Shown here: positions 12,900 through 19,749 of the stretch, one piece after another
Layout: every line of letters starts with the position of its first letter
Numbering within the stretch: the stretch's first letter is position 1
Source: a virus
Strand: one strand, 5' to 3'
IMG/VR virus record: IMGVR_UViG_3300020183_000344
Coordinates: 1 to 29,468 of that record
DNA: 29,468 bases
The notes under the pieces: model-generated
The model's database searches: none
Told to the model about the DNA's origin: nothing
The model's input: the letters and a program-made list of their open reading frames with translations, nothing else
Program-made: the position numbers and the translations under genes

Positions 12900-13115
12900 T
12901 CATTTCGACCTCAGTTCATCAATAACGTCATCAAAGGCATATCCAACCTTTTCGTGATCCCAGAGCTTCCTGTGGTCTTCTACGACCTGTACACAAGCCG
13001 CTCTCTCTTCTCTGATGATTTCTACACACACCTCTAAGATCGCCTGATACAACGTAGGAAAAGACTCAGGAGTAATCCCTGCCTTCTGTAGCTGCTTGAA
13101 GACACTAGCGTTCAT
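12900..13115 (-). CDS. Hypothetical protein, 71 aa
   Basis: ATG 13115 overlaps the repressor stop by ATGA. Helical protein with ILEVCVEIIREERAACVQVV, resembling the EREACA motif of the 95-aa protein at 8673. Acidic C-terminus (YAFDDVIDELRSK). The two may be distant paralogues. Role unknown. Confidence 0.7.
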   Translation of the reverse strand: MNASVFKQLQKAGITPESFPTLYQAILEVCVEIIREERAACVQVVEDHRKLWDHEKVGYAFDDVIDELRSK

Positions 13116-13321
13116 CTCAGTTCTCCAAATAGATCGGGCCTCAAGTCCACTCGTCTTACTGCTCCATGCGTTAGCTGCTCAATCGCCTTCGCTAACTCCG
13201 CACTGCAAACTCGCTTTCCTTGAATGATCTGACCCATCCAAGTCCTTGAAATTCCAAGTTTTTCCGCAAGATCAGCCTTCGATCCCCGGGGCTTCATGTC
13301 AAAATACTCCGTAAGCGTCAT
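13112..13321 (-). CDS. Cro/YdaS-like helix-turn-helix repressor
   Basis: 69 aa. Helix-turn-helix near residues 15-45 (SKADLAEKLGISRTWMGQII, then QGKRVCSAELAKAIEQLT) followed by HGAVRRVDLRPDLF, the ending of the YdaS/Cro family. First gene of the leftward operon, directly next to two palindromes in the divergent promoter, so it most likely represses both directions. A good AGGAGGAAGTC ribosome binding site precedes ATG 13321. No CI-type partner or integrase is seen, so I expect autoregulation in a lytic phage (inference). Confidence 0.88.
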   Translation of the reverse strand: MTLTEYFDMKPRGSKADLAEKLGISRTWMGQIIQGKRVCSAELAKAIEQLTHGAVRRVDLRPDLFGELR

Positions 13322-13340
13322 GACTTCCTCCTATGCCTTT

Positions 13341-13355
13341 AAGTTACACTAACTT
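13341..13355. promoter_or_regulatory. Operator palindrome 1
   Basis: Perfect 6-bp arms AAGTTA/TAACTT around CAC. It covers the -10 box of the leftward promoter, so binding would block it. Overlaps palindrome 2 by three bases. Confidence 0.55.
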
Positions 13356-13369
13356 GCAATGTCGTGCAA
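13341..13369 (-). promoter_or_regulatory. Leftward early promoter
   Basis: Minus-strand TTGCAC (13369-13364), 17-base spacer, TAACTT (13346-13341). The -10 is a poor match (3/6), the -35 good. It sits before the repressor gene with the ribosome binding site 10-15 bases downstream. Overlaps both palindromes. Confidence 0.45.
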
Positions 13370-13370
13370 G
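13353..13370. promoter_or_regulatory. Operator palindrome 2
   Basis: Perfect 6-bp arms CTTGCA/TGCAAG around ATGTCG, an 18-bp site. It overlaps the -35 boxes of both divergent promoters, the position expected for a Cro-type repressor. Confidence 0.55.
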
Positions 13371-13382
13371 GGGGTGTATGAT
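13354..13382 (+). promoter_or_regulatory. Rightward early promoter
   Basis: TTGCAA, exactly 17 bases, TATGAT: 4/6 and 5/6 to sigma-70 consensus. It leads directly to the AAGGAG site and ATG at 13405. Its -35 lies in palindrome 2. Confidence 0.6.
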
Positions 13383-13404
13383 GAGGTTTCACAAGGAGCG
13401 AACT

Positions 13405-13578
13405 ATGAGCGAAGATTTTGTGTACATACCAGCAGCAGCGACAGACGTAGGGAAGCGGATCAGAGAGGAGTGGAAGCGGTTAGGTCAACTTCCCCCTGAT
13501 CAAGATCCAAAGGTCTTAGAGAACCGTAGAAAAGTCTTGGAGTATGGAAAATGCGAGCCGACGAATTTCACCAAGTAA
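13405..13578 (+). CDS. Hypothetical protein, 57 aa
   Basis: First gene of the plus operon. ATG 13405 with AAGGAG 7 bases upstream; the ATG at 13333 has no such site. Sequence MSEDFVYIPAAATDVGKRIR, EEWKRLGQLPPDQDPKVLEN. Small charged protein, role unknown. The next ATG lies inside its end. Confidence 0.65.
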   Translation: MSEDFVYIPAAATDVGKRIREEWKRLGQLPPDQDPKVLENRRKVLEYGKCEPTNFTK

Positions 13579-13808
13579 TGTTGGATCGTCAGAGAGAAGT
13601 AGAGGAAGCAGTAGAGAGAGCAGAACGTGGAGAGGCAACCACCGAAGATTGGAAACTGATCCGTTACGAATGTGGACTAAGGAGCCAAAATGCTAATAGC
13701 GCGAGCAACACAAGCCAGCACCTTCAAACCCGTACCACCGGGGTCACACTTGGCAAGGTGCTACCGTATCATCGACCTTGGAACCCAGAAGACAACCTTT
13801 CAGGGTGA
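13551..13808 (+). CDS. Conserved hypothetical protein, 85 aa, with long overlap
   Basis: ATG 13551 has GGAG 8 bases upstream. Charged helix REVEEAVERAERGEATTEDW then KLIRYECGL, a pattern known in phage early proteins (TxEDWxLIRxECGL). Those I remember end soon after the CGL. Here the frame instead continues 119 bases into the next gene. A one-base change near 13675 would put the TAA at 13679 in frame. So the C-terminal 40 residues are doubtful. Confidence 0.55.
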   Translation: MRADEFHQVMLDRQREVEEAVERAERGEATTEDWKLIRYECGLRSQNANSASNTSQHLQTRTTGVTLGKVLPYHRPWNPEDNLSG

Positions 13809-14307
13809 GTCTAGGTCGATCAAGAAGGTCATGTTCCAGTGGGAAGTTCATTCTGAAGATGACGACGGCCCCCTTAAAACCGATAAGGGTGAACCAATGT
13901 CTATTAGTAAGAACTACACCCTATCCCTCTCTGATAAAGCCGTTCTAAGGGCTGATTTAGAGGCGTGGAGGGGTCGAGAGTTCACCCGCGAGGAACTACG
14001 AGGGTTCGAGCTGAAGAACGTTCTAGGAGCTTGGTGCCTGATCACGGTCACTAAAGCTACCGGCAACGACGGAAAGGAATACACCAACATCACGGCTGTA
14101 TCTCCTGTTCCTAAAGCTATGAAACAGAACCTTCCTAATCCCTTTAATCAGGTAGGAATCTTCTACATCGATGATCCCGATATGGAGATGTTTGGAACCC
14201 TGTCCGAGCGTATCCGTCAAAAGATTATGGAAACCCCTGAGTGGAAGTCCCGCTCAACCCCGCAACCGTCATCTAACTTTGATGACGACGCTTCTATCCC
14301 TTTCTGA
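13690..14307 (+). CDS. Probable ssDNA-binding protein
   Basis: 205 aa with AAGGAG 5 bases before ATG 13690. A beta-rich OB-fold-like N-terminal half (YRIIDLGTQKTTFQGES, KKVMFQWEV, ISKNYTLSLSDKAVL) is followed by LKNVLGAWCLITVTKATGND and a flexible, polar region. The last residues DDDASIPF match the acidic tip DDDIPF by which SSB recruits partners. The family is a common phage replication protein. It lies next to the exonuclease in the operon, which suits strand protection during recombination. SSB role is strong inference, not shown. Confidence 0.75.
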   Translation: MLIARATQASTFKPVPPGSHLARCYRIIDLGTQKTTFQGESRSIKKVMFQWEVHSEDDDGPLKTDKGEPMSISKNYTLSLSDKAVLRADLEAWRGREFTREELRGFELKNVLGAWCLITVTKATGNDGKEYTNITAVSPVPKAMKQNLPNPFNQVGIFYIDDPDMEMFGTLSERIRQKIMETPEWKSRSTPQPSSNFDDDASIPF

Positions 14308-14316
14308 GGAGCACCT

Positions 14317-14475
14317 ATGTACTCAATCCTAGTAGTTCACACCAGCGAAGTTCCCCGCATTCTTGCCCTTCTGAATACACCGAAACCTGTCGCTAAAGAC
14401 AAGCCTTCAGTAGTCCCGAAGAGGAAGCGAGGGCGTCCGTCAAAATCTGTTTCTAAAACCGATGGAACGAATTGA
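14317..14475 (+). CDS. Small AT-hook protein, 52 aa
   Basis: A frame below the usual length cut-off. ATG 14317 has GAGGAG 6 bases upstream. The N-terminal half is strand-helix-like (MYSILVVHTSEVPRILALLN). The C-terminal half is basic with KRKRGRPSKS, a clear AT-hook (core RGRP) that binds the minor groove of A/T-rich DNA. The stop overlaps the next ATG by 14 bases. Likely a DNA-associated protein, perhaps with the SSB-like one upstream. Confidence 0.75.
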   Translation: MYSILVVHTSEVPRILALLNTPKPVAKDKPSVVPKRKRGRPSKSVSKTDGTN

Positions 14476-14662
14476 GTTCTTTGGACTCTCAGGTAATAAG
14501 GTCGGCCATCTTGATCTGGAGGATGGCCGCTTTACCTTTACGGGGGACGCGGATCAATCCGCTCACGCTTTGTTTATCTCTCTCCACAAACTCATCTCAG
14601 AGAGAGTCCACGAAGCCTATATGAGCGGTTGGAATGACGCCTTGAAGGAAAAGATCAATTGA
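14462..14662 (+). CDS. Hypothetical protein, 66 aa
   Basis: ATG 14462 overlaps the AT-hook gene. Beta then helical protein (MERIEFFGLSGNKVGHLDLE, FTFTGDADQSAHALFISLHK, ERVHEAYMSGWNDALK). Ends by overlapping the TTG start of the exonuclease. No known domain. Confidence 0.65.
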   Translation: MERIEFFGLSGNKVGHLDLEDGRFTFTGDADQSAHALFISLHKLISERVHEAYMSGWNDALKEKIN

Positions 14663-15405
14663 TCGCTAAAGACTCATTTAAGACCTCTGAGCACTGGTAC
14701 ACTCGTGACGGAGATCCGGCCTATACGGTTAAAGGTTCTTCAGGAACGCGCTCTACGACCCTCAAAGACGCTCGTAAGCTCAACCTTGTACCCTCGGTTA
14801 CCTCAATCCTCAACGTCGCCGCCAAGCCCGCTCTAGAGATCTGGAAGCAGCGACAACTCCTGTTAGCTGCTCTCACCCTCCCCAAGATCAATAGTGAATC
14901 CGAGGATGAGTACATCGACCGGATCATCAGAGACTCGAAGGAAGAGGGGAAAGCCGCCGCGGATGCCGGAACCGAGATCCACGCCTCGATAGAAGCGTTC
15001 TATAAGGGCGAGACTATCGGACACCTCACCCACGTCAAGGCGACCGTTGACGCCCTTCTTAGAGAGTTTGGCGGGCAATCTTGGATAGCGGAGAAATCGT
15101 TTGCCCATGAACTAGGGTTCGGAGGTAAGTGCGACCTGCATTGTCCAGATGCTGTTGTAGACATCAAGACTAAAGAGTTCGGAGACCCTTCCAAGGTCGA
15201 AGCGTATGACGAACACATTATCCAGCTAGCAGCCTATCGAATGGGTCTAGGTGTTCCTGAAGCTAGATGTGCAAACGTCTTTGTGTCTCGCTCCGTTCCG
15301 GGCCTAGTGAAGGTCATCGAGCACTCACAAGAAGACATCCAAAAAGGCTGGGAGATGTTTACCCACCTTCTCAAATACTGGCAACTCTCGAAAGGCTACA
15401 AGTGA
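14659..15405 (+). CDS. PD-(D/E)XK exonuclease (Cas4/lambda Exo type)
   Basis: 248 aa. Core residues are visible: His108 in GTEIHAS, Glu145 in AEKSF, Asp159 in GGKCDLHC, Asp168-x-Lys170 in VVDIKTKEF, and Gln189 in HIIQLAAYRMG. This order is that of RecB/Cas4/PDDEXK_1 nucleases. It likely makes 3' tails for recombination, working with the SSB-like protein; no annealase of Bet/RecT type is seen here. Start TTG 14659 overlaps the upstream stop (TTGA), with AAGGA 9 bases upstream. Secure as a nuclease, role inferred. Confidence 0.85.
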   Translation: MIAKDSFKTSEHWYTRDGDPAYTVKGSSGTRSTTLKDARKLNLVPSVTSILNVAAKPALEIWKQRQLLLAALTLPKINSESEDEYIDRIIRDSKEEGKAAADAGTEIHASIEAFYKGETIGHLTHVKATVDALLREFGGQSWIAEKSFAHELGFGGKCDLHCPDAVVDIKTKEFGDPSKVEAYDEHIIQLAAYRMGLGVPEARCANVFVSRSVPGLVKVIEHSQEDIQKGWEMFTHLLKYWQLSKGYK

Positions 15406-15614
15406 AAACCATCAACGCTTACCAAACCGCAGACGGAACAATCTTTGGTGACCTCGAAGAAGCAGAGCGTCACGAGAAGTTTTTGGATAACCGCGCCGAG
15501 ATTGAAGAGTTCCTTGATTCTGAACTGAACCCCTACAAGTCTATTGCTCAACGGTCTATCGCTCGAAGTACCGTCGTCAATTGGTCTCTTTGGAGTTCAA
15601 AGAATGCTAAGTGA
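15402..15614 (+). CDS. Hypothetical protein, 70 aa
   Basis: GTG 15402 overlaps the exonuclease stop as GTGA, with AAAGG 6 bases upstream. The pattern INAYQTADGTIFGDLEEAER, HEKFLDNRAEIEEFLDS reminds of small acidic phage proteins with a strand then a helix. No function known. A longer frame reaching back to 15267 is only the exonuclease out of phase. Confidence 0.65.
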   Translation: MKTINAYQTADGTIFGDLEEAERHEKFLDNRAEIEEFLDSELNPYKSIAQRSIARSTVVNWSLWSSKNAK

Positions 15615-15813
15615 AAATGTCATTAAACAGATCTACTTCCAGACCGAAGAAAAAGGCGGCCCCATCGGTGAAGTAGATATCTTTGAGTTCGCTAGGAAGA
15701 TCCAAGCAGCTATCACTCCAACAATCCAACTGCGAGAACATCAGCGGTGCGTGAAGATCGTCTGCGAACTGAATAAAGAGGTAGGTAGGAAGTTATCTAC
15801 CCTCAGACCATAA
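15604..15813 (+). CDS. Hypothetical protein, 69 aa
   Basis: ATG 15604 overlaps the previous gene and has GGAG 8 bases upstream. Sequence MLSENVIKQIYFQTEEKGGP, FEFARKIQAAITPTIQLREH, RCVKIVCELNKEVGRKL. The last part resembles the EREACA family of small phage proteins. Last gene of the plus operon; its TAA lies in the foot of the shared terminator. Confidence 0.65.
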   Translation: MLSENVIKQIYFQTEEKGGPIGEVDIFEFARKIQAAITPTIQLREHQRCVKIVCELNKEVGRKLSTLRP

Positions 15814-15835
15814 AAAGACGCCCCCCGAAGGGGGC
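15812..15835 (-). terminator. Intrinsic terminator for the structural operon
   Basis: Minus strand: GCCCCC-TTCG-GGGGGC then GTC and TTTTT, a 6-bp G+C stem with the very stable UUCG loop and a U-run. It ends the long minus-strand structural series at 15852. On the plus strand no U-run follows, so it would be only a weak stop for the early operon. Confidence 0.85.
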
Positions 15836-15851
15836 AAATGGTGCCGGAGAG

Positions 15852-16865
15852 TCACCGAAACTTTTCACGAGCGTATTGGATAGCCGGAGCGCCAATCGCT
15901 AAAGCAGCACCCGGGATTTGGCCGCCGGGAACCATCATCATCCCCGTACCTAGCAAGCCAGCAGCAGCAAGAGCTTGTTTAAGGCGGTCAGGTTCTTCTT
16001 CCCCTTGCTCTGAGGAGATGTCATGGGCCTGCCCAAACGCACTAGCTAAAGCTAATGGAGGTGCTGCAACACGCAAGGCAGCGCCTGCTCCAGCACCCAC
16101 TTTTTGAGCGATGGGGGTTGCCATCATCTTTCTATACATTTCCGACACTTTTTCCAAAGGAGAAATTTTTGGTTCCGGAATAGGTTGTGTCGGAGGAAGT
16201 TGCCGCAGAGTAGAAGCAGCGCTCGGGGCAGCAGATTGAATAGGTTGTTGAACAAACTGAGCCTTCGGCCCTTGTCCCGCTCCCTGTTCTCGAAGCATCA
16301 AACCACTGCCCCTTTCCCTCCATGTTTCCGTGGGGGCAATAGACTCAACTGTTCTGAACCCTGCACTTCTTTGCGACTTTGACAACTCATAAACATCAGA
16401 GGAAGTCATGCCTCGTTGAACAAAGTTCTGGGCTTCGATGTCTGTGAAACCCAAACTCTTCGCAAAGTTGTAAACCTGAGAACCTGTGCTGCCTTTAGGT
16501 AGATACCCACCGTCCGTGATGATTTTGCTGGGCAATCCTCCGGTAGCAGGCGCAGCAGTAGAAACTGACGGAGCAGCAGGAGCAGCAACAGCAGTAGGAG
16601 CGGCGACAGGCGGCGCAGCAGGAGGTGCCTTAGCAAAAAAACCCTCTCCCACCGTGCCAGCAACTTTCTTTAGAGTAGGCATTCCGAACGAGTACGCCGC
16701 GCCAATTCCAGCGCCTGCAAGTTGCGCTTGAAACTTCGCCTGATCGTTTTCTTCTTGAATGATGCTTTTTGGCAGTTTTTTAAGGGCGTCTTCAATTTCT
16801 TTTTGAGACGTTCCGTCCGGAAATTCGACCTCTCCAAACCCTTTAACATTAACGATGATTGGCAT
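15852..16865 (-). CDS. Virion-associated protein, 337 aa
   Basis: ATG 16865 has GGGAG 8 bases upstream; the longer frame is not supported. N-terminus MPIIVNVKGFGEVEFPDGTS is the short beta motif often seen at the start of phage internal proteins. A Pro/Ala-rich, low-complexity segment (about 80-115) follows. The C-terminal half has two hydrophobic stretches (about 260-285 and 305-330) suited to crossing a membrane. Last gene of the structural operon, so probably an ejection protein. Not seen in sequence: any enzyme motif. Confidence 0.65.
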   Translation of the reverse strand: MPIIVNVKGFGEVEFPDGTSQKEIEDALKKLPKSIIQEENDQAKFQAQLAGAGIGAAYSFGMPTLKKVAGTVGEGFFAKAPPAAPPVAAPTAVAAPAAPSVSTAAPATGGLPSKIITDGGYLPKGSTGSQVYNFAKSLGFTDIEAQNFVQRGMTSSDVYELSKSQRSAGFRTVESIAPTETWRERGSGLMLREQGAGQGPKAQFVQQPIQSAAPSAASTLRQLPPTQPIPEPKISPLEKVSEMYRKMMATPIAQKVGAGAGAALRVAAPPLALASAFGQAHDISSEQGEEEPDRLKQALAAAGLLGTGMMMVPGGQIPGAALAIGAPAIQYAREKFR

Positions 16866-16867
16866 GA

Positions 16868-18754
16868 TCAAAACTCCCATTTCCCTTTTTTAGGATCCCA
16901 TGTAGGCCGCCTTGGAGCCTCTCGCTGCTGCGAATACGTCTCATCGATACTGTTCAGTTTTTGTTCATACGATTTCAATAACTGACCGTACTGAGGAGTT
17001 GTCTGCCAATCAAAGTAACTCTTGCTGGGATTGCGCTCTTTCCACTGGTTGAACTGGGTAATGTCTGCTCTATCAAATTGAGACCTTGCTCGAATCAGGT
17101 TCATACGATGGACAAGTGTTTCTGGCGTGCTGCTAGTGCTGCCACCAAGGCGAGCAACAACTTGTCCTTCCATGTTTGATACAGCGCCCTGACCGGAAAG
17201 AAAAGTCTTCCGGTACAACAATTCCAGATTGCTCAGATCCGCTTGAACCTTTTCTATGTTTGCAAGATCGGTTCGTTTTACATTCGGCATCACCTTACGA
17301 ACAGCATTCTCTAGAGTTGGGATTTCAACAACTCCGCCTTTCCCCGTTCTGATGCTCTCCTGAATCAATCCAAGCACGGCAGGGCCGATCCCGGGACGAG
17401 CAAATATCCCGATGAATCTCCCGCTCTCGTCAACGATCTTAGAGATTCGATTAGCAACCGCTTCTTGCTCAACAGCAGAAAAGTTAATTTCACCAAGTTT
17501 TGCTTCACGCTCGGCAGCCTGTTGAGCACGAGTCTTAGCGCGTTGCTCTGCTGCTGCTTGTGCAACAGCCCGCTCGCTCTCAGAAGGAACCCTACCTCCC
17601 GTAGGAGTAGCGCCAGCCGCAGGGCTAGGAACCCCACTGGGGGCCGCAGGAGCAGCGCCGGAAGCTCCACTGGGAACGCCGCTTGGGACGCTGGGAACCG
17701 CACTAGGTGCTGGGCTAGGGGCAGCCTCACCAGTATGCCTAGAGGCAAACCGCAATACTTCAGGGCTGTTAATTCCGTGCCTAGAGACCAGTTGCCCAAG
17801 CTCATAAGCAGCATTGATGCCGATCTTGTACGAGCCATAAGACCCATCAGCCCGCGGCAATGTGACCTCTATTTGTTGACCGGACTGCGCCCTTTCTGCT
17901 CCGGCTCTTGCTCCAGCTTCCGCTCCGGCTTGTTGAGCAACAGATGGAAGATCTTTAATGTACTGCTCAATCAGTTCTCTACTGCCAAGCCTGATCAGAT
18001 CAACCGGCAACTCCATCGGGCCTTTGCTGGTCATAATCTTCTGAGTATTACCAGTAGGACTGAAGAACATCCGGCCAGTCAATTTATCTAAGACAGAGTT
18101 GTCTCGGAACACATACCGATCATTTTCAAGTTTGGCGGCCTCAGCAAGAGCATCACCAAGCGACATCTTCCCTTCCCGATAGCGCTGCATCAACAACGAA
18201 CGAGAAGTCACAAGATTTTGAGTCGGGGGGAATACTTGCAGTCCGACCATCCCTCTAGTGACCGTATCCCCCATCGCTTCAGACAAACGAGCCTCTGGCC
18301 GTTGACCTTCTGCGGCGCCACTAGGAGCGCCAGCTACTGCACTAGGAGCGCCACTAGGAGCGCCAGAACTAGGAGCGCCGCGAGGAGCAGCGCCCGCATT
18401 CCCAAAATACTCTCGGAATTGTCGTTCGCGTTGACGCTGCTGCTCTAAGGCGATCCCCCTCTCAGCCAAACCCAACTTGGCTTGAGCGAGTTCCATTTCC
18501 GTTTTACTTTCTTGCTCTTCAGCCGCTCGCATTTTTCCCGCGGCGATTCCTAGAGACTCCCCGAAGGAACCAGTCCTGCCGGGGGTTAGGAAGCCTTCAG
18601 CAAGAGCTAGCATGGTCGGATCGAACATTCGGTTCTGACGGGACTCCAGAGCCTTGTTAAGCCTTTCTAGAGCGTCCTGATAGGCTTTGTTAGCTTGGAT
18701 TGCTGCCGGATCTTCTCCGGGGATATAGGCGAGACCACCACCTTTTGTAGCCAT
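16868..18754 (-). CDS. Internal virion protein, 628 aa
   Basis: GAGGG lies 6 bases before ATG 18754. Long helical protein: an N-terminal coiled-coil-like region (AYQDALERLNKALESRQNRM to about 120), a Gly/Ala/Pro/Ser linker built of GAPS units (about 124-150), a central globular part, a second low-complexity linker (about 345-400), and a helical C-terminal domain ending PTWDPKKGKWEF. This is typical of ejected inner-core proteins of short-tailed phages. No catalytic motif. The linkers come from short DNA repeats (see 18321). Confidence 0.65.
   Translation of the reverse strand: MATKGGGLAYIPGEDPAAIQANKAYQDALERLNKALESRQNRMFDPTMLALAEGFLTPGRTGSFGESLGIAAGKMRAAEEQESKTEMELAQAKLGLAERGIALEQQRQRERQFREYFGNAGAAPRGAPSSGAPSGAPSAVAGAPSGAAEGQRPEARLSEAMGDTVTRGMVGLQVFPPTQNLVTSRSLLMQRYREGKMSLGDALAEAAKLENDRYVFRDNSVLDKLTGRMFFSPTGNTQKIMTSKGPMELPVDLIRLGSRELIEQYIKDLPSVAQQAGAEAGARAGAERAQSGQQIEVTLPRADGSYGSYKIGINAAYELGQLVSRHGINSPEVLRFASRHTGEAAPSPAPSAVPSVPSGVPSGASGAAPAAPSGVPSPAAGATPTGGRVPSESERAVAQAAAEQRAKTRAQQAAEREAKLGEINFSAVEQEAVANRISKIVDESGRFIGIFARPGIGPAVLGLIQESIRTGKGGVVEIPTLENAVRKVMPNVKRTDLANIEKVQADLSNLELLYRKTFLSGQGAVSNMEGQVVARLGGSTSSTPETLVHRMNLIRARSQFDRADITQFNQWKERNPSKSYFDWQTTPQYGQLLKSYEQKLNSIDETYSQQREAPRRPTWDPKKGKWEF
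18321..18379. repeat. Tandem CTAGGAGCGCC repeats in a linker
   Basis: Four copies of the 11-mer CTAGGAGCGCC start at 18321, 18342, 18354 and 18369, encoding Gly-Ala-Pro-Ser on the minus strand. A further, diverged block lies at about 17590-17715. These are coding micro-repeats, not a CRISPR. Confidence 0.75.
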
Positions 18755-18756
18755 GA

Positions 18757-19746
18757 TTAACCCTCGTCAGTCTCAGACGAACCCGACACCCCGCCCCCGC
18801 TCGTTATATCCGATCCCATAGATGCGCGGGCGATAGCATCAAAATCTATTGATGAGCCAGCAGGGGAGCTGCCAAAAATAATCCTTCCAAGCTCTGACAG
18901 CCCTCGTTCTAACGGGCTTCCCGCTCTTGCGCCTCCAAGGACGCTCATCAACCCTGAAATCTGAGCAAGATCCGACAACCCATAAGCACCGGCACGCGGG
19001 CCTACGAAGGTCGTGGTCTCGCCCTGCGGTATCGTGAAGCCTCTCAACAAGGCTTGAGCCTGTGTAGCGGTCTTCAGAGGAGCATCAATAATGGCTTGCT
19101 GGTAAGCCTGTTGGGTGGCCCCTGCTTTCTCTAAAGCACCAGTCTCTGCTAAACCAAGATCCTGAGCGAGTTTCGAGATGTTCGCCTGAGTCTTCGCGGC
19201 TTCCGTCTCCAGACCCATCTCTTTCAAGGCAGCATCTACGGCAGTCTTATAACCTTCAGACAAAGCACCGTACTGTTGTCCAGTCAGTGTCTTAGACGCT
19301 TCCGCTAGACCTTGCCCCAAAGCACCGGCGTATCTCTGTGAACCAAGTTGTCCAGATCCCACCATCCCCGCTTTGAGAGCGGGAAGGATGTTTCTTCCAA
19401 CATTCTGTTCTGCAAGCCTAGCCATCTCCTGAACCACGTGCTGCGTAAACGGGTTCATAAACTGGTTGATCTTGTCTGGAGTAATTCCTTGAGCAGTCTC
19501 AGCAATGTTTGCAGTAGCAGCACTGAGACCCGGTTGGTAGGCACCAGCAGCCCCCGGAGTCATCTGATACGCCCGCATCTGCATAGGATCCAAACCAGCA
19601 ACTAACTGCTGACCTGTCTTACCCATCGCAGTCTGTCCCGCTTGCGCTAGGCCAGAAAGATAATTCGTGTAATACCCCGGAGCCTCCTGAGTACGAGTAG
19701 TTGTCTCTTTAATGTCTGGAAGCGGAGAGCCTTGTAGAAATGCCAT
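18757..19746 (-). CDS. Internal virion protein, 329 aa
   Basis: GAGG 6 bases before ATG 19746. Ala/Gln/Gly-rich helical protein. SPLPDIKETTTRTQEAPGYY at the start and the repeating helices QYGALSEGYKTAVDAALKEM, GALEKAGATQQAYQQAIID are like the middle ejection protein of podoviruses. The C-terminus is disordered (SGGGVSGSSETDEG). Lies between the two larger internal proteins. Function by context only. Confidence 0.65.
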   Translation of the reverse strand: MAFLQGSPLPDIKETTTRTQEAPGYYTNYLSGLAQAGQTAMGKTGQQLVAGLDPMQMRAYQMTPGAAGAYQPGLSAATANIAETAQGITPDKINQFMNPFTQHVVQEMARLAEQNVGRNILPALKAGMVGSGQLGSQRYAGALGQGLAEASKTLTGQQYGALSEGYKTAVDAALKEMGLETEAAKTQANISKLAQDLGLAETGALEKAGATQQAYQQAIIDAPLKTATQAQALLRGFTIPQGETTTFVGPRAGAYGLSDLAQISGLMSVLGGARAGSPLERGLSELGRIIFGSSPAGSSIDFDAIARASMGSDITSGGGVSGSSETDEG

Positions 19747-19749
19747 GAT

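Noticed and set aside
12862-12903. A 13-codon frame overlapping the stop of the 71-aa gene
   Set aside because: It has GAGG upstream and an overlapping start, but is too short to support without conservation.
15267-15401. N-terminal extension of the 70-aa protein
   Set aside because: It is the exonuclease read out of phase; GTG 15402 has a proper ribosome binding site and the GTGA joint.
18321-18379. Short regular repeats that could look like a CRISPR
   Set aside because: They are too short and too close, and they encode an in-frame Gly-Ala-Pro-Ser linker.
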